DNA from: Photobacterium sp. TY1-4 | GTDB taxonomy: Bacteria; Pseudomonadota; Gammaproteobacteria; Enterobacterales; Vibrionaceae | Assembly: GCF_025398175.1 (NCBI RefSeq) | Contig: NZ_CP099734.1 | Location: 1,674,001 to 1,738,000 of the forward strand | Direction: 5' to 3' | DNA length: 64,000 bases | Shown: positions 9,006-18,514 of the stretch, one piece after another | How positions within the stretch are numbered: the stretch's first letter is position 1 | How the letters are laid out: each line of letters begins with the position of its first letter | Program-made: the position numbers and the translations under genes | Notes under the pieces: generated by a model | Database searches by the model: none | What the model was told of the DNA's origin: nothing | The model's input: the letters and a program-made list of their open reading frames with translations, nothing else

Positions 9006-10295
9006 GTGGCTGATTCAACAGTAATCAAACCAAAACCAGGCCGATTAGGATTGATGGAGACCAATGTCGGTGTAGTCAAGGCACCATCATTGAACTATGA
9101 CAGAACAGTGGTTCATAAGAGCTCCACAAAGCTGGGTGTTATGCCACTCTCGAAAAATCCACTTGTCGAGGAAGCATCAATCATATTCTCAATTATTTTC
9201 AAGGTCAGAAGTGCTCCGGATAACGCGAATGTCGATAATCTGAAAAACTACTCAATTGATAGTCTGAAAAACTACGAACAGAGATTGAAAGATAATGATT
9301 TGTCACTGAGTGATATAGAATCTGCTAGGTACTGTTTGTGCTCATTTGTTGACGAGACCGTATTGAACACAACTTGGGGTGGTCGATCAAGCTGGTCTGA
9401 AGAAAGCTTGCTTTCTATTTTTCACATAGAAACTTTTGGTGGTGAATATTTCTATACGCTACTCGATGATGCACTGGCAGATCCTCAAAATAATCTTTTA
9501 CTCATCGAGTTTTTATATATGTGTCTTTCTCTAGGGTTTATTGGGAAAATGCGTATTGAAGATAATGGTATGGATCAGATAGAAACTTATAGATATAAGG
9601 CTTTCCAGATAATAAAGAGAATGTCTGATAATACTGAATCTCTGATTAGCCCCACATACAAGAAGAACTTACTGATCGGGGTAAAACCGACTCAAGGTAT
9701 TCCGCTGTGGGTGGTTACAGCAGTGTTTGCTGTGATGACCTTAGGAATCTACATGGGGTTTTCTTATAGCATCAATAGCTTGTCTGATCCTGTTTTTACT
9801 CGTATTAACAACATAGCTCAGTTAGAACAGGGTGCGGTTATTTCTGACAGTGAAGGCAATCCTTCAGTTAAGCACCTCAAGCAACTTTTACAAAGTGAAG
9901 TTTCTAAAGGGTTTATTGAACTGATTGAATTGAATGACAGGCTGAGGATTATTATTAATTCTAGTGAGTTGTTTTCCTCTGGTAGTGCTGAAGTAAAAGA
10001 GGGTATTTTGCCTATTCTTGCAAAAGTGGCTCGAGTTTTGGAATCAACAAATGGGCGTATTTTAATCACCGGACATACTGACGATCAGCCCATTTTTACG
10101 AGTAAATATCCATCTAACTGGCACCTATCGCTAGCCAGGGCAACAGCTGTTGCAAATATATTAGCAATGGGTTCTGAACTTCAAGGCCGTTTATGGCCGG
10201 AAGGAAAAGGGGATGCGAGCCCCAGGTATCCCAATAACTCAAATTCTAAGCGCGCCGAAAATCGCCGTGTTGAAATTGACCTGCTATTTAACTAA
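9006..10295 (+). CDS. tssL: T6SS membrane protein TssL with OmpA-like extension
   Basis: A 429-residue TssL of the extended type. The cytosolic DotU/TssL domain (about 50-225) contains the CSFVDETVLN motif. One transmembrane helix lies at about 232-254, and the periplasmic C-terminus carries an OmpA/MotB-like peptidoglycan-binding domain (about 300-429) with the ILITGHTDDQP and NWHLSLARA motifs. The domain lets TssL grip the cell wall without a separate TagL. The start is GTG at 9006, eight bases after GAGG; an ATG at 9001 is out of frame. It forms the inner-membrane complex with TssM. Confidence 0.94.
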   Translation: MADSTVIKPKPGRLGLMETNVGVVKAPSLNYDRTVVHKSSTKLGVMPLSKNPLVEEASIIFSIIFKVRSAPDNANVDNLKNYSIDSLKNYEQRLKDNDLSLSDIESARYCLCSFVDETVLNTTWGGRSSWSEESLLSIFHIETFGGEYFYTLLDDALADPQNNLLLIEFLYMCLSLGFIGKMRIEDNGMDQIETYRYKAFQIIKRMSDNTESLISPTYKKNLLIGVKPTQGIPLWVVTAVFAVMTLGIYMGFSYSINSLSDPVFTRINNIAQLEQGAVISDSEGNPSVKHLKQLLQSEVSKGFIELIELNDRLRIIINSSELFSSGSAEVKEGILPILAKVARVLESTNGRILITGHTDDQPIFTSKYPSNWHLSLARATAVANILAMGSELQGRLWPEGKGDASPRYPNNSNSKRAENRRVEIDLLFN

Positions 10296-10309
10296 TTTTA
10301 GGGCTGAAG

Positions 10310-13300
10310 ATGTTTTACAGATTTATTCATTATCTTAAAGCAATTTTATACTCAAAGTGGGCTATCACTTTGATCGGCTTACTAGCGTTATCCTTCTTAA
10401 TCTGGTTTGGAGGTCCGCTGATTGCAATTGCAGGCAGTGAACCGTTTTCTAATCCGATCGCAAGATTGGTAATAATCTTGTGCCTGACATTTTTTTGGGC
10501 AGGTATTAATATTTACCAAACAAAAAAAGAGAAAAGGAGCAATGAGGAGAATGTAAACTCTTTGTTGAATATTTCAGCGGAAGAGGATGATAAAGAAGGA
10601 ATTGACCATGAGATCGAAACGTTACGCACACGAATTACCAAGGCGATCTCAATCCTAAAAACATCTTCATTACTGAAAGGAAAGAGCTTATATGAGCTGC
10701 CTTGGTATATTTTAATTGGCCCACCGGGAACAGGGAAAACAACTGCCCTGTACAACTCAGGTTTGGAGTTTCCGCTTAAAGACCAACTAGGTGATGATCC
10801 GTTGGCTGGGGTTGGCGGTACCAGGCACTGTGATTGGTGGTTTACTAATAAAGCTATTCTGATTGATACAGCAGGTCGGTATACGACACAGAACAGCAAC
10901 GCTAAGCTCGATAGTAAAGCCTGGCTCGGATTTCTCGGTCTGCTTAAGAAATATAGGACTCAAAAGCCGATCAATGGTGCAATTATCACTATCAGCCTAA
11001 CCAGCTTGATGAATGACACGCCTACTGAAAGAACACTTCAGGCGCGTGCAATAAAGCAACGCCTTCAAGAATTGAAAAATAGGCTGGGCATGAATTTCCC
11101 TGTATATGTTATTTTCACAAAGGCTGATTTGGTCGCGGGGTTTAATGAGTTTTTTGAAGGGTTAAGCCAGGCTCAGCGTGAGCAGGTTTTTGGCATAACC
11201 TTTCCAGAGCAGTCAAGCGAAGATGAACAGGGTGTGGTTTCTCAATTCAATCGAGAGTTTCATAGAATTTTAGAAAACTTAACTCAACAGATTAACGAAA
11301 AAGTTTTCAACGTAGGCGACAAAGAAAATCGCCTGCTGATTTACGAATTTCCAAAACAGCTTAGGATGTTGCAAGCAGCAGCGGATGATTTGTTGAAAAT
11401 AATATTTATCCCTAATAGCTTTGAAGAGCCACCAATGTTGCGTGGGGTGTATTTAGTTAGTGCGACACAGAAAGGCACACCTATTGACAAGGTTATTTCT
11501 GATGCAACGCATAGTCTCGGGATGGGAAAATTTTCGTTACATCAACATGGTGGTCAGTCGAAAGGTTACTTTGTCAAAAACTTGTTCGAAGAGGTGATCT
11601 TTCCAGAGCAAGATGCTGGAACATTGAACCGTATGCATGAAAGAAATAGCTTATTGATTCGTCGTTGTGTCATTGGCGCAAGCTGTTTTCTTCTTGTTAC
11701 TTCTACTGTGTTGTGGAGTTTGAGTTACCGCTGGAATATGCTTTATGTGGACAAAACTGAAGAAGCGCTAGATGAGTTCGATCTAATTACAGGGAATCGT
11801 TTATCAAAAGATACTGATATCGTTTCCCTGGTAAAGGCTCTGGACTATTTGAAACAATCACCTAATTCTATTTCAAAAAGTTTAGATGGTGAGGTTGTTG
11901 TTGCCAAAAACTTAGGGTTGTATCAAGGTAATAAGATTGGCGAGCCCCTTAATGCTGCCTATTATCGAGTATTGAAAGAACACTTTTCACCTCTTATTAC
12001 CTCTGCTTTAATTCAGGATATGAATCAGAATCAGTCGTATTTGGAATATTTATATGAGTCATTGAAAACTTATTTGATGTTGTTTGATAGCGATCGATTT
12101 AATAAAGAGCAAGTTCTGAGTTGGTATGTTCAATATTATGATCGCAATTATCCGGGTGAGATAAATGCTGATCTCAGAACGTCTTTGTTAGTTCATACCG
12201 ATGCCATGCTTGAAAGTGGTGTGAGAACTACTGACTATGACGATGATAGTGTAAGGGTGGCTCGCGAGGTCTTGAGTGATCTCCCACTCTCCGAAAGAGC
12301 ATATCAACGTCTGAAGCTTGACTATAAATCAAGCCATATACCTGACTTCCGTATCACCAATGTCATTGGTAGCGATAGTCACTATATTTTCTACCGGGAA
12401 AGCGGGAAGAAATTGAGTGAAGGGATCCCTGGACTTTACACCTATAACGGATTTCACAGTATCTTTCAGTTAGAAAATCAAAGAATAGTCAAGCGATTGA
12501 TGGAAGACTCATGGATTTATGGTGATGAAGAAATAGAGCTTTCGAAAATTACTAACGACGAAATTATGAAAGAAGTTGAGAGTAAGTATCATCAGGAGTA
12601 CATCTTTGAATGGGAAAAATTAATTTCTGATCTCAGGCTCAAGGAATTTGATTCAGCTTCAGAAGGAATTGACATCGTTAACGTGCTTTCTGGACCGGAG
12701 AGGCCGATCCAGAACATGATCTATGCTATTCAGAAACAGTTAAAGTTAAGTACACTACCAGCTGGAGATGAGGTGACTAAAGCAGCGGAAATTGCGACTC
12801 ATGCTGCAGACGTTGCGTTAGAAAATAAAAAAGCAAGAATTGAACGGTATCTTCCGGTGTCGGAAAGTAACTCTCGTGGTGATTTACCGGGAGAAGTTGT
12901 AGAAGATTATTTTTCAGAAATTATTGATGTTACGGAAAGTGACTTAAAGCAAATAAATAATTCATTGACTACCCTGGACAATGAACTGTTAAATATTGCG
13001 AATGTTCGTTCAGGAAAAGTGAGTCAGCTACCATTGTTAGCTACAAGTCATAATACAGATGTCAATAGTTCGTTCAGGAAACTAAGGGATACGTTACCTG
13101 AACCATTTAACTATTGGTTAGTAGAAGCACATAACAAAACAACTCAGCTATCTCAAGAAGGAACACAAAGTCAGCTCAATGACATCTGGCAAGATCAAGT
13201 TTATCGAGAATATAAAAAATCAATCCGTGGAAAATATCCTTTATCACCGAATTCACGTAATGAAGTGAAGCTGAAAGACTTCTCTAAGTTTTTCGGTTAC

Positions 13301-13861
13301 GGTGGTGTGATTGATAGTTTCTTTAGTCAATATGTAGAGCAGTACGTAGATACTTCGAGAAGAAAATGGCGGTTTGTTAATAGTATTGGGATTAGTAATA
13401 GTTCACTACGTCAATTTCAGAGAGCAAGAGAAATTCGAAATAAATTTTTTGATCCGGGTACCCAAAATTTGAATGTTGAATTTGGGATGGAAACTGTTTA
13501 TTTGGACCTACATATCAGTAATTTCCGTTTTGAGCTCGGGGATACATCGATGACTTATCGTCACGGACCGACACGAGTGAATAGCTTTAAATGGCCGACA
13601 AATGATCGAGATGATGGCGTCAGATTAATTTTTACGCCACCACAATCTGGGTTTTCCATCACTAAAGAATACCCGGGAGAATGGGGGCTATTCAGGATGT
13701 TCACACAAGCGAAGAATCAGCGTGCACAAACAGTTACAGACAAGATGATCAATGTTGATTTTAAAGGAAATAAAGTCGCAATGAAACTGTTACCTAGTAG
13801 TGTATCTCATCCATTTTGGCTTAAAGCACTGGAGAACTTTTCATGTCCGGCACGGCTTTAA
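10310..13861 (+). CDS. tssM: T6SS membrane complex ATPase-like protein TssM (IcmF)
   Basis: A 1183-residue IcmF/TssM protein. Two N-terminal membrane helices (about 18-40 and 50-68) precede a cytosolic NTPase domain with an intact Walker A motif (GPPGTGKTT, 137-145) and the IDTAGRY Walker-B-like segment. A third membrane helix (about 450-472) leads to a long periplasmic region that contacts TssJ. TssM forms the trans-envelope channel with TssL and TssJ. The length is typical and the Walker A is not degenerate, unlike in some systems. Its last 19 bases overlap tagF, indicating translational coupling. Confidence 0.95.
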   Translation: MFYRFIHYLKAILYSKWAITLIGLLALSFLIWFGGPLIAIAGSEPFSNPIARLVIILCLTFFWAGINIYQTKKEKRSNEENVNSLLNISAEEDDKEGIDHEIETLRTRITKAISILKTSSLLKGKSLYELPWYILIGPPGTGKTTALYNSGLEFPLKDQLGDDPLAGVGGTRHCDWWFTNKAILIDTAGRYTTQNSNAKLDSKAWLGFLGLLKKYRTQKPINGAIITISLTSLMNDTPTERTLQARAIKQRLQELKNRLGMNFPVYVIFTKADLVAGFNEFFEGLSQAQREQVFGITFPEQSSEDEQGVVSQFNREFHRILENLTQQINEKVFNVGDKENRLLIYEFPKQLRMLQAAADDLLKIIFIPNSFEEPPMLRGVYLVSATQKGTPIDKVISDATHSLGMGKFSLHQHGGQSKGYFVKNLFEEVIFPEQDAGTLNRMHERNSLLIRRCVIGASCFLLVTSTVLWSLSYRWNMLYVDKTEEALDEFDLITGNRLSKDTDIVSLVKALDYLKQSPNSISKSLDGEVVVAKNLGLYQGNKIGEPLNAAYYRVLKEHFSPLITSALIQDMNQNQSYLEYLYESLKTYLMLFDSDRFNKEQVLSWYVQYYDRNYPGEINADLRTSLLVHTDAMLESGVRTTDYDDDSVRVAREVLSDLPLSERAYQRLKLDYKSSHIPDFRITNVIGSDSHYIFYRESGKKLSEGIPGLYTYNGFHSIFQLENQRIVKRLMEDSWIYGDEEIELSKITNDEIMKEVESKYHQEYIFEWEKLISDLRLKEFDSASEGIDIVNVLSGPERPIQNMIYAIQKQLKLSTLPAGDEVTKAAEIATHAADVALENKKARIERYLPVSESNSRGDLPGEVVEDYFSEIIDVTESDLKQINNSLTTLDNELLNIANVRSGKVSQLPLLATSHNTDVNSSFRKLRDTLPEPFNYWLVEAHNKTTQLSQEGTQSQLNDIWQDQVYREYKKSIRGKYPLSPNSRNEVKLKDFSKFFGYGGVIDSFFSQYVEQYVDTSRRKWRFVNSIGISNSSLRQFQRAREIRNKFFDPGTQNLNVEFGMETVYLDLHISNFRFELGDTSMTYRHGPTRVNSFKWPTNDRDDGVRLIFTPPQSGFSITKEYPGEWGLFRMFTQAKNQRAQTVTDKMINVDFKGNKVAMKLLPSSVSHPFWLKALENFSCPARL

Positions 13862-14523
13862 TATCTAAATTTGGCTACTTTGGCAAAGTGCCTGAGCGTG
13901 GGGATTATATTTATCATGATGTCTCTGTTGAATTTACAGAAGTTTGGAGTGAGTGGTTGCAGTCAGTACTCGCAGTGAGTAAAGAGCAGTTAGCAGAGCA
14001 ATGGCTGGAAGCCTTTTTAACCAGCCCTGTGTGGCATTTTTCGCTATCACCGGGCGTTTGCTCTGACAAGACGGTGATAGGTACCATGATGCCAAGTGTT
14101 GACCAAGTTGGTAGGCACTATTTTTTTACCACGGTACGAGAAGTTAATAAGAACCCGTATGACTACTGGATGAGTCGAGACTGGAGTTTAAAGATTGAGC
14201 GGCACTTGCTTAAATTGTATGACGACGAAAATGCTCTGGAGCCTTGGCTCGCTACGTTCAGTGACAATGACTGGCTGATTGAAGATGAGCCTGTGCCATC
14301 ATCGCCAAGAATAATGAAGGGCATGATTGTGGTTGACGAGAGTGAGTCAGATTCTGACTACTTTATACACCACTTAGCAGAGTCAAGTTTCGATAACTAC
14401 TGTATTTGGTGGACCAGTGGATCACAGAAAATTCAGAAGTGTAAATTTATCACATCTGGCTTGCCTTTAGTGGGGCAGTTCTCAGCGATGTTAGATGGCG
14501 AATGGCAGAAATGGGGTTGGTGA
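13843..14523 (+). CDS. tagF: T6SS-associated protein TagF
   Basis: A 226-residue TagF (DUF2094) protein starting with the family motif FGYFGKVPERGDYI and containing SPGVCSDKTVIGTMMPSVDQVGR-type residues (positions about 66-90). TagF is a cytosolic negative regulator that sequesters Fha in characterised T6SSs, acting alongside the PpkA/PppA phosphorylation switch. The ATG at 13843 lies inside the end of tssM, and its stop overlaps the next start as TGATG, so tssM-tagF-pppA are tightly coupled. Confidence 0.92.
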   Translation: MSGTALISKFGYFGKVPERGDYIYHDVSVEFTEVWSEWLQSVLAVSKEQLAEQWLEAFLTSPVWHFSLSPGVCSDKTVIGTMMPSVDQVGRHYFFTTVREVNKNPYDYWMSRDWSLKIERHLLKLYDDENALEPWLATFSDNDWLIEDEPVPSSPRIMKGMIVVDESESDSDYFIHHLAESSFDNYCIWWTSGSQKIQKCKFITSGLPLVGQFSAMLDGEWQKWGW

Positions 14524-15311
14524 TGATGGACTATTGTTTGAACTTTTCATCATTCTCAAAAAGTCATGAGGGCAGGGTGCGCTCATATAACGAAGATGCT
14601 TTTTTTTGCTCTGATGCCAATGGCGTTTGGGTTGTTGCTGATGGGATGGGGGGGCATGAAGCGGGGGATTATGCCAGTAAATTACTCGTTGAACTGATTG
14701 AACATCATTTGAGTAAAGTAAACGAAGAAGATGTTGATACGGTACTTTTACGAAATATTGTTACCGAAGCAAATTACAAGATCAAACAGTACTCAATCAA
14801 TGAGTTAAATGGGGAAGTTGTCGGAACCACGGTCGCAATATTGCTCATTCAGAATGGCCGTTATTACTGCCTTTGGGCAGGTGATAGCCGAATTTATCTC
14901 TATCGAAATAATCAGTTGGTTCAAAAGACACGGGATCACAGCCAAATCATGGATATGGTAGATCAAGGTATTTTGACTGAGGAAAGTGCAGAGCAGCACC
15001 CTATGGCGAATGTTATCACGAGAGCTGTAGGCGTTGAAAATGAGATAGACATTGATGAAGTATCAGACATTTTATGCGATGGTGATAAGTTCTTACTTTG
15101 CTCCGATGGTTTAACAAAAGAGTTAAACTATCATCATATATCTGATTGCCTTCGTGCCAGTGAGGTGAATGATTCTGTATTAGCTTTAATGCACTCAGCG
15201 CTGGTGAGAGGGGCTTCAGATAATGTTACTTGTGTCATGGTGAAAGTATCAGAACAAGTACAGCAAACCAAGTTAGAAACGACAGTCCCTATTTTTAAGA
15301 AGAAACGTTAA
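14523..15311 (+). CDS. pppA: T6SS PP2C-type protein phosphatase PppA
   Basis: A metal-dependent Ser/Thr phosphatase of about 262 residues, with the PP2C motifs in order: RSYNEDAF (metal Asp), VVADGMGGHEAGD, WAGDSRIYLYR and GASDNVTCVMV. It should dephosphorylate the Fha protein and switch the T6SS off, opposing the PpkA kinase encoded across the divergent promoter. The open frame begins at 14502, but the ATG at 14523 or 14526 fits better: it overlaps the tagF stop (TGATG), follows a GGGG motif, and places the first PP2C strand at the N-terminus as in relatives. Confidence 0.93.
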   Translation: MMDYCLNFSSFSKSHEGRVRSYNEDAFFCSDANGVWVVADGMGGHEAGDYASKLLVELIEHHLSKVNEEDVDTVLLRNIVTEANYKIKQYSINELNGEVVGTTVAILLIQNGRYYCLWAGDSRIYLYRNNQLVQKTRDHSQIMDMVDQGILTEESAEQHPMANVITRAVGVENEIDIDEVSDILCDGDKFLLCSDGLTKELNYHHISDCLRASEVNDSVLALMHSALVRGASDNVTCVMVKVSEQVQQTKLETTVPIFKKKR

Positions 15312-15325
15312 GCAGGTATTTATTG

Positions 15326-16438
15326 GTGAGTGATATGGATAACATTCAACTTGATTTTGAAGAGGTATTGAAACCTATTTCTGCCGAGAGTCAAACTGGT
15401 AATGACCCCCGTTCAGATACATCGCCTCATTCACCTTATTATCTGTTGAAGGATGTCAGGAATCAGGCTCGTGCGGCAGAAAGATTAGCGCTTATTGATA
15501 ATGAGCCGCTATTAAGTTTGTCTGATAAATGGCGTCAAATTCTTAGGCAAGTCCCTGATCTTCTTGCTAACGAGGCAAAAGATCTTGAATATGCTGCCTG
15601 GTACATCGAGGGACTCACAAGAAATTATGGCTTTAAGGGACTGGGCACTGGTTTTAAAGTTGCTCGTTTACTAATTGAGGAATTTTGGGATGGCCTTTAC
15701 CCGGAGCCTGATGAGGATGGACTGGAAACTCGCCTCTCTTCTTTGATTGGGCTCAACGGTGTTGATGGTGAAGGTACGCTTTTGATGCCAATTAGCTGTA
15801 TTCCATTGACTGAGCTCCACAATGATAAATGCTTTTCATTGTGGGAATATGAACAAGCTGTTGATATTGAACGCTTTGAGCAAGACAAACGACAGCAAAA
15901 GATTGCGGCAGGCGGGACTTCATTAAAAGAGGTTAATGATGCGGTCTTGGCCTCGGGTGTTAACTTTTATCAGACATTGTATAAAGACATTGAATTTTCT
16001 ATACAGGAGTTTGATGCGTTATCTGCAGTCATGGACCGAGCTTGTGGTACACCGGTACCAACTTCTCAGATTACGAAAAAGTTGAATGTTTGCAAAGATA
16101 CAGTGGAGTATCTGGCAGCAGATAAGTTGCTTTTTATTACTCCTGATGATGAAAATTCGCCATCTGAAGTGCTGGATGAAGTTGTTGATCATATGAGTGG
16201 ACGTAGTGAGTTGAGCATGGCTCTTAATTCGCGTAGCGATGCTATTGATAATTTAAAGTTAATCGCCGAATTTTTTAAAAAAACAGAGCCTCATTCACCA
16301 ATGGCTTACGGTATTGAGCAAGTCATTCGCTGGAGTGCGATGTCATTACCGGATTTATTAGAAGAGTTAATATCAGATGGGGACGCTCGGAAAGGTTATT
16401 TCCGTCTTGTTGGTATTGTTTCAAACTTAGATGAATAG
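15326..16438 (+). CDS. tssA: T6SS cap/assembly protein TssA
   Basis: A protein of about 370 residues with the N-terminal ImpA domain (KWRQILRQVPDLL, EAAWYIEGLTRNYGFKG-like block, LIEEFWDGLYPEPDEDG and LIGLNGVDGEGTL). TssA coordinates sheath and tube polymerisation from the baseplate. The C-terminal region (VEQVIRWS...LPDLLEELI-like) resembles the shorter TssA type. Three close starts are possible: TTG 15323, GTG 15326 and ATG 15335. GTG 15326 has the best spacing to the AGGT motif at 15314, but this choice is uncertain by three residues either way. Confidence 0.9.
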   Translation: MSDMDNIQLDFEEVLKPISAESQTGNDPRSDTSPHSPYYLLKDVRNQARAAERLALIDNEPLLSLSDKWRQILRQVPDLLANEAKDLEYAAWYIEGLTRNYGFKGLGTGFKVARLLIEEFWDGLYPEPDEDGLETRLSSLIGLNGVDGEGTLLMPISCIPLTELHNDKCFSLWEYEQAVDIERFEQDKRQQKIAAGGTSLKEVNDAVLASGVNFYQTLYKDIEFSIQEFDALSAVMDRACGTPVPTSQITKKLNVCKDTVEYLAADKLLFITPDDENSPSEVLDEVVDHMSGRSELSMALNSRSDAIDNLKLIAEFFKKTEPHSPMAYGIEQVIRWSAMSLPDLLEELISDGDARKGYFRLVGIVSNLDE

Positions 16439-16476
16439 CGTAAATCTTCTCAGGTTGACTAGAAAGGGAGAGTAAA

Positions 16477-16989
16477 ATGGAAAGTATCCATGGGAAATTA
16501 TCAAGGGTACGTAAGCCGAGAGTACACATCACCTATGATGTAGAAACGGAAGGCTCTACAGTTAAGAAAGAACTTGCGTTTGTTGTTGGTGTGATGGGTG
16601 ATTTTGCGGGGCAAAACACGAAAGAACTGAAACCAATTAAAGATCGTCGGTTTATACAAATTGATCGTGATAACTTTGACGATGTACTAGGTAAGATGAA
16701 CCCGAAGCTTAGTTTTAAGGTAGAGAATAAACTCGCTAATGACGGAACTGATATTGAGGTTGATCTAGAGTTCAGATCAATGGCTGACTTTGAACCTGCT
16801 GCCATTGTAAACCAAGTCGATCCATTACGTAAACTGATGGAGACCCGAAATAAGCTACGTGATCTGATGACTAAAGTTGATCGCTCTGAAGAGCTAGAGA
16901 ATTTGCTGGAGTCAGTGCTGAACAATACAAAGGATTTGCAACAGCTGTCTGATGAATTAAGCATAGGAAGCAAGGAGCCATCAGAATGA
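16477..16989 (+). CDS. tssB: T6SS contractile sheath small subunit TssB
   Basis: A 170-residue TssB/VipA protein with the conserved opening [14 protein letters not shown] and [14 protein letters not shown], and the family's [16 protein letters not shown] segment. It forms the outer sheath with TssC that contracts and is recycled by ClpV. The strong AAGGGAG site at about 16463-16469 suits a highly expressed gene. It overlaps tssC by four bases (ATGA), giving coupled 1:1 synthesis. Confidence 0.96.
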   Translation: MESIHGKLSRVRKPRVHITYDVETEGSTVKKELAFVVGVMGDFAGQNTKELKPIKDRRFIQIDRDNFDDVLGKMNPKLSFKVENKLANDGTDIEVDLEFRSMADFEPAAIVNQVDPLRKLMETRNKLRDLMTKVDRSEELENLLESVLNNTKDLQQLSDELSIGSKEPSE

Positions 16990-18476
16990 GTACTAGCACT
17001 TTAACTACGCATGATACGGATAGATCTGAGGAAAGCATCTCTCTGCTTGAACAAGCTATTTCCGCAACGAAACAAACAGATAGCTCCCGCGCCGAAGAAT
17101 TGCTGCGTACGCTTACCCAAGAAGCGCTGAAGGGAACTGTTATCTGGAATAAAAACCTGACAGTCACGTTCAGAGAAGCGATTGCTGCAATTGATACAGC
17201 GATTTCTTCTCAGCTTGCTGAAATTATGCACCATGAACAGTTGCAGAAGCTTGAGGGTAGTTGGCGCGGGCTGAACTACCTGGTCATGGACTCAAACACC
17301 AGCCAGACGCTGAAGATCCGTATGCTTAATATGAGCAAAAAAGAGCTTCATAAAGATTTGAGTAAGGCTGTTGAGTTTGATCAAAGCCAGATATTCAAAA
17401 AGGTTTATGAGGCGGAATTTGGTACACCGGGTGGTGAACCTTATGGCGCGCTTATCGGCGATTACGAGTTTACCAACCACCCCGAAGATATCGAAACCTT
17501 GAGTTTAATGTCTAATGTGGCCGCAGCGGGATTTTCGCCATTTTTATCTGCAGCCTCGCCAGCTTTGTTCGGCTTTGATGAATGGACTGAGCTTGCGAAG
17601 CCTCGTGACTTGGAGAAAGTCTTCGAATCTCTTGAATACACAAAGTGGCGTTCGTTCAGAGAAAGTGCAGACTCCCGCTTTGTTACCCTGACGATGCCAC
17701 GTGTGCTTGCTCGCTTACCATATGGTGAGGCTACGGCACCTGTTGAAGCGTTCCGGTATGAAGAATTTCAGGTCGATGAAGAGTCGGGCCTTTCTGTAAA
17801 AGCAGATCATGATGATTACTGCTGGATGAATGCCTCTTATGTGATGGGGGCTAAGCTGACAGGCGCCTTTGCCAAGTACGGATTCTGTACCGCAATTCGT
17901 GGTGCGGAAGGAGGTGGTCGTGTTGACAATTTGCCATCACACATTTTCTTGAGTGATGACGGTGATCCGGACTTGAAATGTCCGACAGAAATCGGAATTA
18001 CGGATCGTCGTGAAGCTGAGTTGGGTAAACTAGGCTTCCTGCCACTTTGCCACTACAAGAATACGAACTATGCAGTGTTCTTCGGCGCTCAAACTTGTCA
18101 AAAGCCTGAGCAGCACAATAATCCGGACGCGACTGCGAACGCGGCAATTTCTGCACGCTTACCCTATATGATGGCGACGTCCCGGTTTGCGCATTACCTG
18201 AAAGTGATGGCGCGTGACAAGATTGGCAGTTACATGGAAGCGGAAGAAGTTGAGGCTTGGCTCAATCGCTGGATCCTGTCGTATGTGAACGCGTCTGAAG
18301 GTGGTGGACAGGAAATCCGTGCTAAATATCCGCTTGCTAATGCCAAAGTAAAAGTGAAAGAGATTCCGGGCCAGCCGGGTGTATACAATGCGATTGCTTG
18401 GCTGCGTCCTTGGCTACAGATGGAAGAATTGACAACGTCTTTACGTCTAGTCGCAAAAATTCCAGACATCGGATAA
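16986..18476 (+). CDS. tssC: T6SS contractile sheath large subunit TssC
   Basis: A 496-residue TssC/VipB protein with the family landmarks [49 protein letters not shown] and the C-terminal [17 protein letters not shown]. It pairs with TssB to build the contractile sheath. Its codon use and GC content look higher than in most neighbouring T6SS genes, as expected for an abundant structural protein. Its end is followed at once by a perfect 13-bp hairpin that precedes the second TssC-like gene. Confidence 0.96.
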   Translation: MSTSTLTTHDTDRSEESISLLEQAISATKQTDSSRAEELLRTLTQEALKGTVIWNKNLTVTFREAIAAIDTAISSQLAEIMHHEQLQKLEGSWRGLNYLVMDSNTSQTLKIRMLNMSKKELHKDLSKAVEFDQSQIFKKVYEAEFGTPGGEPYGALIGDYEFTNHPEDIETLSLMSNVAAAGFSPFLSAASPALFGFDEWTELAKPRDLEKVFESLEYTKWRSFRESADSRFVTLTMPRVLARLPYGEATAPVEAFRYEEFQVDEESGLSVKADHDDYCWMNASYVMGAKLTGAFAKYGFCTAIRGAEGGGRVDNLPSHIFLSDDGDPDLKCPTEIGITDRREAELGKLGFLPLCHYKNTNYAVFFGAQTCQKPEQHNNPDATANAAISARLPYMMATSRFAHYLKVMARDKIGSYMEAEEVEAWLNRWILSYVNASEGGGQEIRAKYPLANAKVKVKEIPGQPGVYNAIAWLRPWLQMEELTTSLRLVAKIPDIG

Positions 18477-18483
18477 CTACTGA

Positions 18484-18514
18484 TTAAGAAGCTGGTGTAG
18501 AACCAGCTTCTTAA
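18484..18514 (+). terminator. 13-bp hairpin between tssC and the second tssC-like gene
   Basis: TTAAGAAGCTGGT (18484-18496) and ACCAGCTTCTTAA (18502-18514) pair perfectly around a five-base loop. No U-tract follows, so full termination is unlikely. The stem may stabilise the 3' end of the tssBC message, or act as an attenuator that lowers expression of the genes after it. The proposed start codon of the next gene touches the base of the stem. Confidence 0.6.

Noticed and set aside
16533..16973. Leftward Ser-rich 146-codon frame inside tssB
   Set aside because: Fully antisense to tssB, with a Ser-rich composition typical of complementary-strand shadows.
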